From positions 1 through 59,913 of the forward strand of contig CAINQO010000074.1 of NCBI GenBank assembly GCA_903852325.1: a stretch of DNA of 59,913 bases, written 5' to 3'. The notes below the pieces were generated by a model. It worked only from the letters and a program-made list of their open reading frames with translations, was not told the DNA's origin and ran no database searches. This DNA comes from Candidatus Omnitrophota bacterium. GTDB taxonomy: Bacteria > Omnitrophota > Gorgyraeia > Gygaellales > Profunditerraquicolaceae. Shown in pieces: positions 1 through 8,126 of this stretch (the stretch's first letter is position 1; every line of letters starts with the position of its first letter). A program made the position numbers and the translations under genes.

Positions 1-978
1 ATCGGTATTGTTTCCAGCCTTTTTACTTCTATTGTCGTGACTCATACCATCTTGGATGTCCTGGTGGAGGCGGGCATAGTTAAATCCTTGCCCATGCTGC
101 ATATGCTCAGAGAAACGAAAATAGATTTTATCAGCAAAAGAAGGATTTGTTATGCGCTTTCCCTGCTGATCACGATCGTCGGCCTCACTTCATTTTTTAT
201 GAAAGGCCACAAAGCGTATGGTATCGATTTTTCCGGAGGCCAGCTTCAGGAGTATAGTTTTAAGGCCGCCCCCGAAATAGATAAAATCCGGCAGGTACTC
301 AAAGACCTTAACCTGGGGGAGACTACTATTCAGCAGTTCAAGGAGAATCCGCGCATTGTATTGATCAGGACTACCCAGAATAAAAGCACGGACCTTAGCG
401 CCAAATTGAAGCAGGCGTTTCCCGATCAGGATATCCAGATGCTCAAGATCGAGCACGTGGGCCCGATCGCCGGCCAGCATCTTAAGCACAAGGCGCTTTT
501 AGCCATCGCCTGGTCCATGATCGGCATACTGATCTATATCGCTTTTCGTTTTAAACATTTTGAGTTTGCGTTAGCGGGCGTAATTGCGCTGCTGCACGAT
601 GTATTAGTTGCCTTAGGAGCTTTAAGCCTTACCGGCAGGCAGATCGACTTGTTGAGTGTCACTGCTTTTTTGACTATCGCCGGTTATTCGATCAGCGATA
701 CCATCGTTGTTTATGACCGGGTCAGGGAAAACGCGCGCTTGAACCGGAAGCTCGGGCTTAAGGAATTAATTAATTTAAGCGTGAATCAAACCTTGAGCCG
801 GACGATCATTACTACAGGAGTAACCCTGCTTACCGTTTTGGCAATTTTCTTATACGGCGGAGAGGTGCTGAGTAATTTTTCTTTTGCCTTATTGATCGGA
901 TTCTTCTGTGGAGCGTATTCCACTGTTTTTATCGCTTCTCCGTTAGTGGTTGCCTGGAGCCGTAGAAATATTAGATAA
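1..978 (+). CDS. secDF: SecDF fusion protein, C-terminal part (5' end outside window)
   Basis: Inner-membrane accessory subunit of the Sec translocon, which uses proton motive force to help pull secreted proteins through SecYEG. The frame is open from base 1 with no stop, and the first residues (IGIVSSLFTSIVVTHTILD) look like the last membrane helix of SecD. After a basic linker a complete SecF follows: a first membrane helix, the GIDFSGG motif, a periplasmic domain and the helix pair around IAGYSISDTIVVYDRVREN. SecD and SecF therefore appear fused. The GTG at 37 in the ORF track is internal, not a start. The visible part is 325 residues, ending in TAA. A downstream palindrome separates it from mfd. 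Confidence 0.9.
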   Translation: MGIVSSLFTSIVVTHTILDVLVEAGIVKSLPMLHMLRETKIDFISKRRICYALSLLITIVGLTSFFMKGHKAYGIDFSGGQLQEYSFKAAPEIDKIRQVLKDLNLGETTIQQFKENPRIVLIRTTQNKSTDLSAKLKQAFPDQDIQMLKIEHVGPIAGQHLKHKALLAIAWSMIGILIYIAFRFKHFEFALAGVIALLHDVLVALGALSLTGRQIDLLSVTAFLTIAGYSISDTIVVYDRVRENARLNRKLGLKELINLSVNQTLSRTIITTGVTLLTVLAIFLYGGEVLSNFSFALLIGFFCGAYSTVFIASPLVVAWSRRNIR

Positions 979-1002
979 GCATAAAAGGGGAGACTAAACC
1001 AA

Positions 1003-1035
1003 GGGACGTTTTCCCTGACAAAAGGGGAACGTCCC
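1003..1035. repeat. REP-like palindrome between secDF and mfd
   Basis: Arms GGGACGTT (1003-1010) and AACGTCCC (1028-1035) pair perfectly. Inner bases TTCCC and GGGG extend the stem with a bulge, and the loop is TGACAAAA. A T-rich run (TGTTTCTTTT) follows, so the RNA could act as an intrinsic terminator for secDF. The form resembles dispersed REP-type palindromes associated with Y1 (RAYT) transposases. Repetition in this genome cannot be shown from one copy. Confidence 0.5.
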
Positions 1036-1048
1036 TGTTTCTTTTAAG

Positions 1049-2965
1049 ATGCTGTTTAAATCGCTTAAGCTATACCTTAATCAGGAATTGAATCCGGAGG
1101 TTTTTCTGGCGGAGCTGGTGGCTTTCGGCTACAGCCGCCAGGAGCAGGTTTCCGCGGAGGGTGAGTTTAGCCGCCGCGGGGGAGTGATCGATATTTTCCC
1201 GGTGTCTTTTGAGCTGCCGATCCGTATTGAGCTGGATAACGCCTTAATTTCCTCGATCAAAGCCTTCGACCCGGCTAACGGCCAGCCGCTCTGGGAACAC
1301 AATCTGGTTATTGTCCTGCCTTTTAAAAAAGCTTCCTCCGCAAGGGGCCCGGTTTTCCGCGAAGAGTTTCCTTTAAAAAATTTCCTGGATCTGCACGCCG
1401 GGGATTTGGTGGTCCATAATCAGCACGGGATCGGCAAATTTCTGGGGATGGAAAAGATCAAGTCCAAAGGGGTAACCAGGGACCATTTGGTGATCGAGTT
1501 TGACCGCCAGGAGAAACTGTTCGTGCCGGTGGAGGCGATGCACCTGGTGCAGAAATATATCGCTTTTCAGACCCGTAAGCCTAAACTTTACCGGCTGGGC
1601 AACAAAGAGTGGACCCGGGTAAAGGAGAGGGCGCGTAAAGGGATCCAAAAATTAGCCTGGGAACTGTTAAGCCTGCAGGCGTTACGCCTGGCCAGTTCCG
1701 GATTCAAATTTTCTTCCGATACCCCCTGGCAGGCGGATTTTGAAAAAACCTTTCCTTATATTGAAACTCCGGACCAGGTCAAGGCGATGGCGGAAGTAAA
1801 GGCGGACATGGAATCGGCTAAACCGATGGACCGGCTGCTTTGCGGGGATGTGGGATACGGAAAAACCGAGGTAGCGATGCGGGCGGCTTTTAAGGCGGTT
1901 ATGGACAACAGGCAGGTGGCTTACCTGGTCCCCACCACGATCTTAGCTGAGCAGCATTATAAAAACTTTACCAGCCGCCTGAGTAATTTTCCGGTCACCG
2001 TGCAGATGCTTTCCCGTTTCCGGACCAGGCGGGAGCAGACGGAAATCATAAAAAACTTAAACTTAGGGGCGGTGGATATCGTCATCGGCACGCACCGCCT
2101 GCTTTCCGCCGATGTGCATTTTAAGAACCTGGGCCTGGTGATCGTGGATGAAGAGCAGCGTTTCGGGGTCAAAGCCAAAGAGCAGCTGAAAAAACTTAAA
2201 ACTACCATTGACGTTTTGGTGCTTACCGCGACTCCGATCCCCCGGACGTTATATATGAGCCTGATGGGGGCAAAAGATTTTTCCGTGATCAATACCCCGC
2301 CCCAAAATAGGTTGCCTATCAAGACGGTTGTGGTAGAATATGACTCTGATTTGGTTACCCAGGCGATTAAGCGGGAGCTGGCGCGTAAAGGGCAGGTGTT
2401 TTTCCTGCATAACCGGATCCTGGACCTGGAAAAGGTCAAAGATAAGGTAGCGGCAAATTTACCTGCGGGTGTGCGCATTGCCGTGGCGCACGGGCAGATG
2501 CCTTCGGTGGTGCTGGAACAGATCATGGCGGATTTTATTTCCGGGAAGATCGATATCCTGATCTCCACCATGATCATCGAATCCGGGATCGATATCCCTA
2601 ACGCCAATACGATTATCGTCAATAATGCCCACACCTTCGGTTTAAGCGATTTGCATCAGCTGCGCGGAAGGGTCGGCAGGTTTAACCGTTCGGCTTACGC
2701 GTATTTTATGGTCCCGACGCACCGGGCGCAGCTCTTGGAAAAGGACGCAAAAAAAAGGCTGCAGGCGATCCAGGAGCACAGCGACCTGGGGGCGGGTTTT
2801 AATATCGCCATGGAGGACCTGGAGATCCGCGGCGCCGGAAACCTCTTGGGGCAGGAGCAGCACGGTTTTATCGCCGCCATCGGTTTTGATCTTTACTGCC
2901 GTTTATTAAAAGAAGCGATTGCCAACTTTAAGAAAGTAGGTGTTTTCGATGAAACGCATCAATAA
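1049..2965 (+). CDS. mfd: Short transcription-repair coupling factor (Mfd) lacking both terminal modules
   Basis: DNA translocase that removes stalled RNA polymerase and, in full-length Mfd, recruits UvrA. At 638 aa it is little over half the usual ~1,150. Present: a piece of the UvrB-like domain (residues 1-92, GEFSRRGGVIDIFP), the CarD-like RNA-polymerase-interacting domain (about 115-172), and the RecG-like translocase with GDVGYGKT (266-273), DEEQ (367-370), TATPIPRT (393-400) and RGRVGR. Absent: the N-terminal D1a/D2 part, the D3 region and the whole C-terminal D7 domain. An in-frame TGA at 1016 rules out a longer N-terminus, and the frame overlaps the next gene by 17 bp. The translocase motifs are intact, so it is probably a functional minimal form rather than a decayed gene. 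Confidence 0.85.
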   Translation: MLFKSLKLYLNQELNPEVFLAELVAFGYSRQEQVSAEGEFSRRGGVIDIFPVSFELPIRIELDNALISSIKAFDPANGQPLWEHNLVIVLPFKKASSARGPVFREEFPLKNFLDLHAGDLVVHNQHGIGKFLGMEKIKSKGVTRDHLVIEFDRQEKLFVPVEAMHLVQKYIAFQTRKPKLYRLGNKEWTRVKERARKGIQKLAWELLSLQALRLASSGFKFSSDTPWQADFEKTFPYIETPDQVKAMAEVKADMESAKPMDRLLCGDVGYGKTEVAMRAAFKAVMDNRQVAYLVPTTILAEQHYKNFTSRLSNFPVTVQMLSRFRTRREQTEIIKNLNLGAVDIVIGTHRLLSADVHFKNLGLVIVDEEQRFGVKAKEQLKKLKTTIDVLVLTATPIPRTLYMSLMGAKDFSVINTPPQNRLPIKTVVVEYDSDLVTQAIKRELARKGQVFFLHNRILDLEKVKDKVAANLPAGVRIAVAHGQMPSVVLEQIMADFISGKIDILISTMIIESGIDIPNANTIIVNNAHTFGLSDLHQLRGRVGRFNRSAYAYFMVPTHRAQLLEKDAKKRLQAIQEHSDLGAGFNIAMEDLEIRGAGNLLGQEQHGFIAAIGFDLYCRLLKEAIANFKKVGVFDETHQ

Positions 2966-3881
2966 ATTTTTGTTTCTTTTTGTTTTGGTTTTTTTACCTG
3001 CTTACTACCTGCTGCCCGCTAACCGCTGTCTTTATGCGCAGGACAAGGTAGTGGCGGTAGTGAATAATGAAGTGATCACGCAAAAAGACCTGTCGGATTT
3101 CCTGAATTTTATCCGCCTGCAATACTCCCGGCAATTTGAAGGAAAAGCGTTGGAGGAAAAAGTCGCCGCGGCAAAAACAGATATGCTCCAGCGCCTGATC
3201 GAAGACCGGATCATCCTGCAGCAGGCTAAACTGGAAAAGGTAACTGCCGACCCCTCAAGGGTAAAATCCAAGGTTGAGGATATCAAGAAGCACTATAAGT
3301 CTGAAGCGGAATTTGAGGATGATTTAGCCAGGCAGGGGCTGGTCCAGGCGGACCTGGAAAATAAGATCAGCGAGCAGCTCTTAATGTATAATTTTATCGA
3401 ACGCAAGGTGCGCAATAAGATAGTCATCCGTCCAGACGAGATCACTTCTTTTTATGCCGAGAATAAAAGCCAGATGGTAAAACCCGAGGAGCGGATGCTT
3501 ACTTTAATTACTTTTCAGGAGGAGGATGCCGCCCGGGCGGTAGCCAGCCAGCTGCGTTCGGGAGCTAAGCTTGAGGATTTGTCCGCAAAATACGCATTTA
3601 CCACCGACAAGTTTTCGGCGCTGGCCGGCCAGGAGCTGCGCAAGGAGATCGATGATACGGTCTCTAAATTGGCGGTAGGGGAAATCGCCAGCCCGGTTAA
3701 AGTCGATGAGCAGTATTTTATTTTCCGGTTAGACAGCGTCATCCCCAGCCAACAGTTAAGCCTGACTCAGGCGCAGGATAAAATAAAGGGCTTTTTGTTC
3801 GAAAAGAAAATGCAGGAAGAGCTCGCCAAATGGATAGATGAGATCAAAAAAGAATCCTACATTAAAATCCTCGAAAATTAG
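2949..3881 (+). CDS. surA: SurA-like periplasmic peptidyl-prolyl isomerase / chaperone
   Basis: Periplasmic folding factor for outer-membrane proteins. An N-terminal signal peptide (MKRINKFLFLFVLVFLPAYY, then cleavage near LYAQ-DK) precedes a SurA N-terminal chaperone domain (VVAVVNNEVITQKDLSDF) and one parvulin/PPIC-like domain (about residues 175-280). E. coli SurA has two. The track starts at GTG 2940. ATG 2949 is preferred because it gives a cleaner signal peptide, and it overlaps the end of mfd by 17 bp. The 3' end overlaps pdxA by 44 bp, indicating tight operon coupling. PrsA/PpiD-type relatives are alternatives; the family call is firm and the exact client role is inferred. Confidence 0.8.
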   Translation: MKRINKFLFLFVLVFLPAYYLLPANRCLYAQDKVVAVVNNEVITQKDLSDFLNFIRLQYSRQFEGKALEEKVAAAKTDMLQRLIEDRIILQQAKLEKVTADPSRVKSKVEDIKKHYKSEAEFEDDLARQGLVQADLENKISEQLLMYNFIERKVRNKIVIRPDEITSFYAENKSQMVKPEERMLTLITFQEEDAARAVASQLRSGAKLEDLSAKYAFTTDKFSALAGQELRKEIDDTVSKLAVGEIASPVKVDEQYFIFRLDSVIPSQQLSLTQAQDKIKGFLFEKKMQEELAKWIDEIKKESYIKILEN

Positions 3882-4827
3882 GGTCGGCCTCTCTATCGGG
3901 GATCCGGCGGGAATCGGCCCGGCCATCACCTTGGCCGCGCTGAACAAGCTCCGGGGCAAAGCGGATTTTACGGTCATCGGGGACGCTTCCGTCCTGGCTC
4001 AAGCCGCGGAAATCCAGAAAATCAGTTCTCCCTCCTTTAAGTTGATCGATTTAAAAAATGTACCGCAAAAGAATTTTTGTTTCGGCAAGGTCGGGAGGGA
4101 AAACGGCCGCGCCGCCTTAGAATATCTGGACGCGGCCTTAGGGTTATGGGAAGAGGATAAAATAGACTGCCTGGTGACCTGCCCGATTTCCAAGGAAGCG
4201 GTTAACCTGAGTGCGGGGAAATTTTCCGGGCATACCGAATACCTGGCGCAAAAAACCGGCTGCCCCGACCCGGTAATGATGTTGCTCAATGATAAAATAA
4301 AATTCAGCCTGCTCACCCGGCACATCCCCCTGTCCGCTGTCAGCAGCGCGTTGCGGGGGGAAAATTTAGAAAGCAATATTTTAAATACGCTTAAAGGGTT
4401 AAAGGAGCTTTTTTCCATAAAAGACCCGCGCCTGGTATTTTGCGGGGTTAATCCCCATGCTTCGGATAACTCCGGGGCAGGCAAGGAGGAGCAGGAAATA
4501 ATCCTGCCCTTAATTAAAAGGATGAATATAATTACCGGCGTGGCCATCGGGCCGCTTTTACCCGCGGATACCGCCATTGCCCAGGCTTATCAAGGCAAAT
4601 ATGATTGTGTCATCGCCGCTTACCATGATCAGGCTTTAATTGCTTTAAAATTAACCGGTTTTGACCGCGGGGCGAACTTGACCCTGGGCCTGCCGTTTGT
4701 GCGTACCTCGCCGCTGCACGGGGTGGCTTTTGATCTTGCCGCTCAACCCGCTTTAGCGCGCCCCGGTTCACTGATTGCCGCGATAAACCTGGCCATAAAA
4801 TGTACATTAAACCGAAAAAAAGCTTAG
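3838..4827 (+). CDS. pdxA: 4-hydroxythreonine-4-phosphate dehydrogenase (PdxA)
   Basis: Oxidises 4-phosphohydroxy-L-threonine in the DXP-dependent route to pyridoxal phosphate. Family motifs are present in order: SIGDPAGIGPAI near the N-terminus, SKEAVNLSAGKFSGHTEYLA, NPHASDNSGAGKEEQE, AYHDQALIALK and NLTLGLPFVRTSPLHGVAFD. The three conserved metal-ligand histidines lie in the HTE, YHD and LHG contexts. At 329 aa it is full length. The ATG lies inside surA (44 bp overlap), and the 3' end overlaps rsmA by 28 bp. The pdxA-rsmA pairing, often behind surA, is a well-known bacterial arrangement. Confidence 0.93.
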   Translation: MRSKKNPTLKSSKIRVGLSIGDPAGIGPAITLAALNKLRGKADFTVIGDASVLAQAAEIQKISSPSFKLIDLKNVPQKNFCFGKVGRENGRAALEYLDAALGLWEEDKIDCLVTCPISKEAVNLSAGKFSGHTEYLAQKTGCPDPVMMLLNDKIKFSLLTRHIPLSAVSSALRGENLESNILNTLKGLKELFSIKDPRLVFCGVNPHASDNSGAGKEEQEIILPLIKRMNIITGVAIGPLLPADTAIAQAYQGKYDCVIAAYHDQALIALKLTGFDRGANLTLGLPFVRTSPLHGVAFDLAAQPALARPGSLIAAINLAIKCTLNRKKA

Positions 4828-5609
4828 GGCAGAATTTTCTGACCGATAAAAATATCCAGAATAAAATTATCCGCGCCTGCGCTTTAACTAATGAGGATAC
4901 CGTTTTAGAGATCGGTTCAGGGCGGGGTGATTTAACGCAGCTGTTAGCGCAAAATGCCAAACAGGTCCTGGCCCTGGAGATCGACCAGCGGCTTTATCCG
5001 CTGCTGGAGCAGGGGATGATGCTTTACGATAACTGCCGGATCATTAAGGGGGACATATTAAAATTCGATATTGCCGGGTTTTTGCAGGAAAATAAAATAA
5101 AACAAAAGATCAAGGTGATCGGCAATATACCGTACTACATCTCCAGCCCGATCATCGAGCACCTGATCGGATACCGCGGGTCGATCAGCGCCGTTTTTAT
5201 TACCGTGCAAAAGGAGTTCGCTATCCGGGCGGCGGCGGCCCCCGGCACAAAAGATTACGGGTCATTCAGTTGTTTTGTGCAATACTACTGCGCCTGTAAG
5301 ATAATTTTTGAAATTAAGAAAAACAGTTTCCGGCCTGCCCCGAATGTGGATTCCTGTTTTTTATCCTTGACCTTCAGGGAGAAACCTGCGGTAAGCGTCC
5401 GGGAGGAAGAAAGTTTTTTCAAATTGATCCGCACCGCTTTTAACCAGAGAAGGAAGACCTTAAGGAACAGCCTGGAGGAGCTGGCCTCTCCGGAGCAGCT
5501 GGAAGGATTTTTTTCCCTGGCCGGTATCGACAAAAACATCCGGCCGGAGCAGCTTTCTTTAGAGCAGTTTGCCGTTTTACACCGCTGTCTGCGTCCTGCT
5601 TTACCCTGA
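4800..5609 (+). CDS. rsmA: 16S rRNA (adenine1518/1519-N6)-dimethyltransferase
   Basis: RsmA/KsgA dimethylates two adjacent adenines in the 3'-terminal hairpin of 16S rRNA, a late checkpoint in 30S assembly. Motifs: KKSLGQNFLTD at the N-terminus, SAM-binding VLEIGSGRGDLT, acidic ALEID, and the catalytic NIPYYISSPI. At 269 aa it has normal length. The start overlaps pdxA by 28 bp, which is the only sensible ATG for the conserved N-terminus. It is the last gene before the tRNA/ribosomal cluster. Confidence 0.95.
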   Translation: MYIKPKKSLGQNFLTDKNIQNKIIRACALTNEDTVLEIGSGRGDLTQLLAQNAKQVLALEIDQRLYPLLEQGMMLYDNCRIIKGDILKFDIAGFLQENKIKQKIKVIGNIPYYISSPIIEHLIGYRGSISAVFITVQKEFAIRAAAAPGTKDYGSFSCFVQYYCACKIIFEIKKNSFRPAPNVDSCFLSLTFREKPAVSVREEESFFKLIRTAFNQRRKTLRNSLEELASPEQLEGFFSLAGIDKNIRPEQLSLEQFAVLHRCLRPALP

Positions 5610-5656
5610 TCAGGGAGGCGCTAAAAAACCGCAACGCGAAAAAAGCAAAAAAATCC

Positions 5657-5685
5657 TTGACAAGAACCCCATCTTGTTATAAACT
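5657..5685 (+). promoter_or_regulatory. Probable sigma70-type promoter for the tRNA-Thr/rpmG/secE unit
   Basis: A consensus -35 TTGACA (5657-5662) is followed by TATAAA (5678-5683, 15-nt spacer) or the overlapping TAAACT (5680-5685, 17-nt spacer). It stands at the head of the tRNA-ribosomal cluster. The leader to the tRNA is about 120 nt and AT-rich, with a weak hairpin (AAGAAAT at 5732-5738, ATTTCTT at 5750-5756). Nothing else is seen in 5610-5809. Confidence 0.55.
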
Positions 5686-5809
5686 CTTGTACTTACACCA
5701 ATCAGCACTAAATTAAAGTAAACCTTAAAAAAAGAAATAGTTTTAATTAATTTCTTGGGGGTTGTTTTTTGTTGTTTTCCAGGCTCAACCGGCAAAGCGA
5801 ATCCATTCT

Positions 5810-5882
5810 GCTGGAGTAGCTCAGTTGGCAGAGCACGTCCTTGGTAAGGACGGGGTCACGAGTTCAATTCTCGTCTCCAGCT
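5810..5882 (+). tRNA. tRNA-Thr (GGT)
   Basis: Full cloverleaf: acceptor GCTGGAG pairs with CTCCAGC, D-stem GCTC/GAGC, anticodon stem CGTCC/GGACG with loop TTGGTAA (anticodon GGT), T-stem ACGAG/CTCGT with TTCAATT, and discriminator T. It is 73 nt and no CCA is encoded. It lies in a conserved type of setting upstream of rpmG and secE. Confidence 0.95.
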
Positions 5883-5921
5883 TAAAACATCCAAGGACCC
5901 GGGACCAAACTTTTAAAAAAA

Positions 5922-6071
5922 ATGCGCGAGACCATAACTTTAGAGTGCACGGTTTGCAAAAATAGAAATTATACGACAAGCAAAAATAAAAAGTTGCATC
6001 AGGATAGGCTGGAGCTGAGCAAGTTCTGCAATTCCTGTCATAAACACACCCCGCATAGAGAAATTAAATAA
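5922..6071 (+). CDS. rpmG: 50S ribosomal protein L33, zinc-binding form
   Basis: Small protein near the E site of the large ribosomal subunit. The 49-residue frame is too short for the ORF track. It starts [17 protein letters not shown] and ends [14 protein letters not shown], so it carries two CxxC pairs (residues 9/12 and 36/39), the Cys-containing zinc form. It sits between tRNA-Thr and tRNA-Trp, just before secE-nusG, the usual place for rpmG. A GC-rich run lies upstream but no strong Shine-Dalgarno sequence is obvious. Confidence 0.93.
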   Translation: MRETITLECTVCKNRNYTTSKNKKLHQDRLELSKFCNSCHKHTPHREIK

Positions 6072-6168
6072 GGCCGCAATTTCTCCCTGGCTTGGGCAGC
6101 AGGGGGCCGGGTAATCGTCGTATGGCCAACCTTTAGGCAGGCGTAAGTTTAGAAGGCGGGTTAAATTT

Positions 6169-6239
6169 AGGAGCGTCGGTTAATGGCAAACCAACGGTCT
6201 CCAAAACCGTGACTGCAGGTTCGAGCCCTGCCGCTCCTG
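6169..6239 (+). tRNA. tRNA-Trp (CCA)
   Basis: Acceptor AGGAGCG/CGCTCCT, D-stem GGTT/AACC, anticodon stem ACGGT/ACCGT with loop CTCCAAA (anticodon CCA), T-stem GCAGG/CCTGC with TTCGAGC, discriminator G. It is 71 nt. tRNA-Trp upstream of secE is a common bacterial arrangement. Confidence 0.95.
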
Positions 6240-6292
6240 AGTTTTGAAAAATAGAGCGGCGTTGGGGGTAAGCTTCGGAAGGTGGTAACGCG

Positions 6293-6484
6293 GTGGGAAT
6301 TTTAACGAAACCAAAAAATTTTTTAAATGAAGTTAGAAGCGAATTAAGCAAGGTTTCCTGGTCCACCAGAAAAGAATTACTGGCTTCTACTGTTTTAGTC
6401 ATCAGCGTTACCGGAATTTTGACCATCTTTATCGGGATCGTGGACCTGGTCTTATCCAGGTTCTTAAGCGCGGTATTCAAATAA
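6293..6484 (+). CDS. secE: Preprotein translocase subunit SecE
   Basis: Essential single-spanning subunit that clamps SecY. It is 63 aa with the short bacterial layout: an amphipathic helix (FLNEVRSELSKVSWSTRKEL), then one membrane helix. It starts at GTG 6293 with GGAAGGTGG upstream. The Shine-Dalgarno region lies between GCGTT (6259-6263) and AACGC (6287-6291), a possible weak hairpin. TAA overlaps the nusG ATG by one base (TAATG), indicating translational coupling. Confidence 0.93.
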   Translation: MGILTKPKNFLNEVRSELSKVSWSTRKELLASTVLVISVTGILTIFIGIVDLVLSRFLSAVFK

Positions 6485-7011
6485 TGAAAAGCTGGTACGT
6501 CGTCCATACTCAAACCGGAATCGAAGAAAAAGTAAAAACATCGCTGGATAAGCGGGTTTTGGAAGCGGGTTTGCAGGAAGTGATCACCAACGTGATCATT
6601 CCCACCGAACAGGTTTCCGAGGTGCGTTCCGGAAAGAAAAAGATCACCCAGAGGAAATTCTTTCCAGGCTATCTTTTGGTGGAGATGGATTTGAGCGAGC
6701 AGACTTATCTCTTTGTCAAAAATTCTCCCGGGGTTACCGGTTTTATCGGTTTAGGCAGAAAACCCGTTCCGCTTCCCCAGGAAGAGGTGGAGAATATCCT
6801 TAAGCGTACCAAAGAGACCGCCGCCAAACCATCCCCGAAAATCATTTTTGAAAAAGGGGAACAGGTACGGGTCAATGAAGGCCCTTTCCTTAATTTTAAC
6901 GGAACCATCGAAGAAGTATATCCTGAAAAAGGCAAGATTAAAGTGAGTGTTTCCATATTCGGCCGTTCTACTCCGGTTGAGCTAGAGTACTGGCAAGTGG
7001 AGAAGGTGTAA
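6484..7011 (+). CDS. nusG: Transcription termination/antitermination factor NusG
   Basis: Binds RNA polymerase and links it to ribosome or Rho. The NGN domain begins [16 protein letters not shown] and includes [10 protein letters not shown]-terminal KOW domain follows ([20 protein letters not shown]). It is 175 aa, a normal length. It starts at the ATG overlapping the secE stop and lies two bases before rplK. The secE-nusG-rplK order is the classical one. Confidence 0.96.
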   Translation: MKSWYVVHTQTGIEEKVKTSLDKRVLEAGLQEVITNVIIPTEQVSEVRSGKKKITQRKFFPGYLLVEMDLSEQTYLFVKNSPGVTGFIGLGRKPVPLPQEEVENILKRTKETAAKPSPKIIFEKGEQVRVNEGPFLNFNGTIEEVYPEKGKIKVSVSIFGRSTPVELEYWQVEKV

Positions 7012-7013
7012 CC

Positions 7014-7439
7014 ATGGCAAAGGCAATCAAAGCGCAGATTAAGTTGCACGTCCCGGCGGCTCAAGCCAATCCGGCCCCTCCGGTCGGACCGGCATTAGGC
7101 CAGCACGGCGTAAACATCATGCAGTTTTGTAAACAGTTCAATGATCAGACCAAGGGCAGGGATGGTTTAATCCTGCCGGTCGTGATCAGTGTTTTTGAAG
7201 ACCGTTCCTTTACCTTTATTATAAAGAGCCCTCCGACATCGATTTTATTGAAGCGGGCGGCCAACCTGGCTAAAGCTTCTGGTATCAGCGGAAAGGAAAC
7301 GATCGGCAAGGTCACCCATAAACAAATTGAAGAGATCGCTAAGCTTAAATTACCGGACCTGAATACCGCCAATTTGGCGCAGGCGGTGAAGTCTGTTGAA
7401 GGCACGGCCCGCAGCATGGGTATCGCCATCGAAGGATAG
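7014..7439 (+). CDS. rplK: 50S ribosomal protein L11
   Basis: Binds 23S rRNA in the GTPase-associated centre together with L10/L12. At 141 aa it shows the typical [16 protein letters not shown]-terminal motif and the C-terminal rRNA-binding domain ending ARSMGI. It lies 2 bp after nusG. No L1-type operator is visible before it because there is no leader room. Confidence 0.97.
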   Translation: MAKAIKAQIKLHVPAAQANPAPPVGPALGQHGVNIMQFCKQFNDQTKGRDGLILPVVISVFEDRSFTFIIKSPPTSILLKRAANLAKASGISGKETIGKVTHKQIEEIAKLKLPDLNTANLAQAVKSVEGTARSMGIAIEG

Positions 7440-7444
7440 AGCAT

Positions 7445-8125
7445 ATGAAAACTCAAAGCAAAAGATATAAAGAATCCGCCAAGCAGGTTACCCCGGAGAA
7501 GTTTTATCAGTTAAAAGAGGCGATCGCCGTCTTGAAAAAGATGCCTAAGCCGAAATTTGACGGCTCTGTCGACCTGCATTTTAATTTGGAAGTAGACACC
7601 AAAAAAAGCGACCAGATGATCCGCGGCACGGTCGTGCTTCCCCACGGCACAGGAAAAAAAGTGCGCGTCGCGGTATTTTGCAAGGGGGAACATGAGCGCC
7701 AGGCGCGGGAAGCCAAAGCCGATTATGTGGGGGCTAATGAATTAATGGACAAGGTTGCCGCCGGGTTCCTGGATTTTGACTGCGCCATCGCTACTCCGGA
7801 AATGATGAAGGATTTAAGTAAATTAGGAAAAGTTTTAGGGCCGCGCGGTTTAATGCCCAGTCCCAAGACCGGTACGGTGACCAATGATATTACCAAGGCG
7901 ATTGAAGATGTCCGCAAGGGCAAGGTGGAATTCCGCGTGGACAAGCAGGGCGGGATGCATTTGTCCGTCGGCAAGATTTCATTTAACGAAGACCAGATAA
8001 ATGATAATGCCTCCAAAGTTATTGAAGCGGTTACCGAATCCCGGCCGGCTTCAGTAAAGGGGAAATTCGTGAAGAGCTTAAGTATCACTACCTCGATGAA
8101 TCCGGGACTAAGGATAGTCTGCTAA
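7445..8125 (+). CDS. rplA: 50S ribosomal protein L1
   Basis: Forms the mobile L1 stalk at the E site. It is 226 aa. Signature segments are LGKVLGPRGLMPSPKTGTV and VEFRVDKQGGMHLSVGK. It lies 5 bp downstream of rplK and 1 bp before rplJ, so translation of the four r-protein genes is probably coupled. Confidence 0.97.
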   Translation: MKTQSKRYKESAKQVTPEKFYQLKEAIAVLKKMPKPKFDGSVDLHFNLEVDTKKSDQMIRGTVVLPHGTGKKVRVAVFCKGEHERQAREAKADYVGANELMDKVAAGFLDFDCAIATPEMMKDLSKLGKVLGPRGLMPSPKTGTVTNDITKAIEDVRKGKVEFRVDKQGGMHLSVGKISFNEDQINDNASKVIEAVTESRPASVKGKFVKSLSITTSMNPGLRIVC

Positions 8126-8126
8126 G

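Noticed and set aside
1957-2634. 225-aa minus-strand ORF
   Set aside because: It lies wholly inside mfd, lacks any recognisable motif, and mirrors the codons of the translocase domain; it is a shadow frame.
3999-4577. 192-aa minus-strand ORF opposite pdxA
   Set aside because: pdxA motifs are intact on the + strand and the reverse frame is compositionally a shadow.
5762-5965. 67-aa plus-strand ORF between rsmA and secE
   Set aside because: It reads straight through tRNA-Thr and into rpmG in another frame; those RNA and protein features explain the sequence.
6133-6513. 126-aa minus-strand ORF
   Set aside because: It covers tRNA-Trp and secE antisense with no family pattern.
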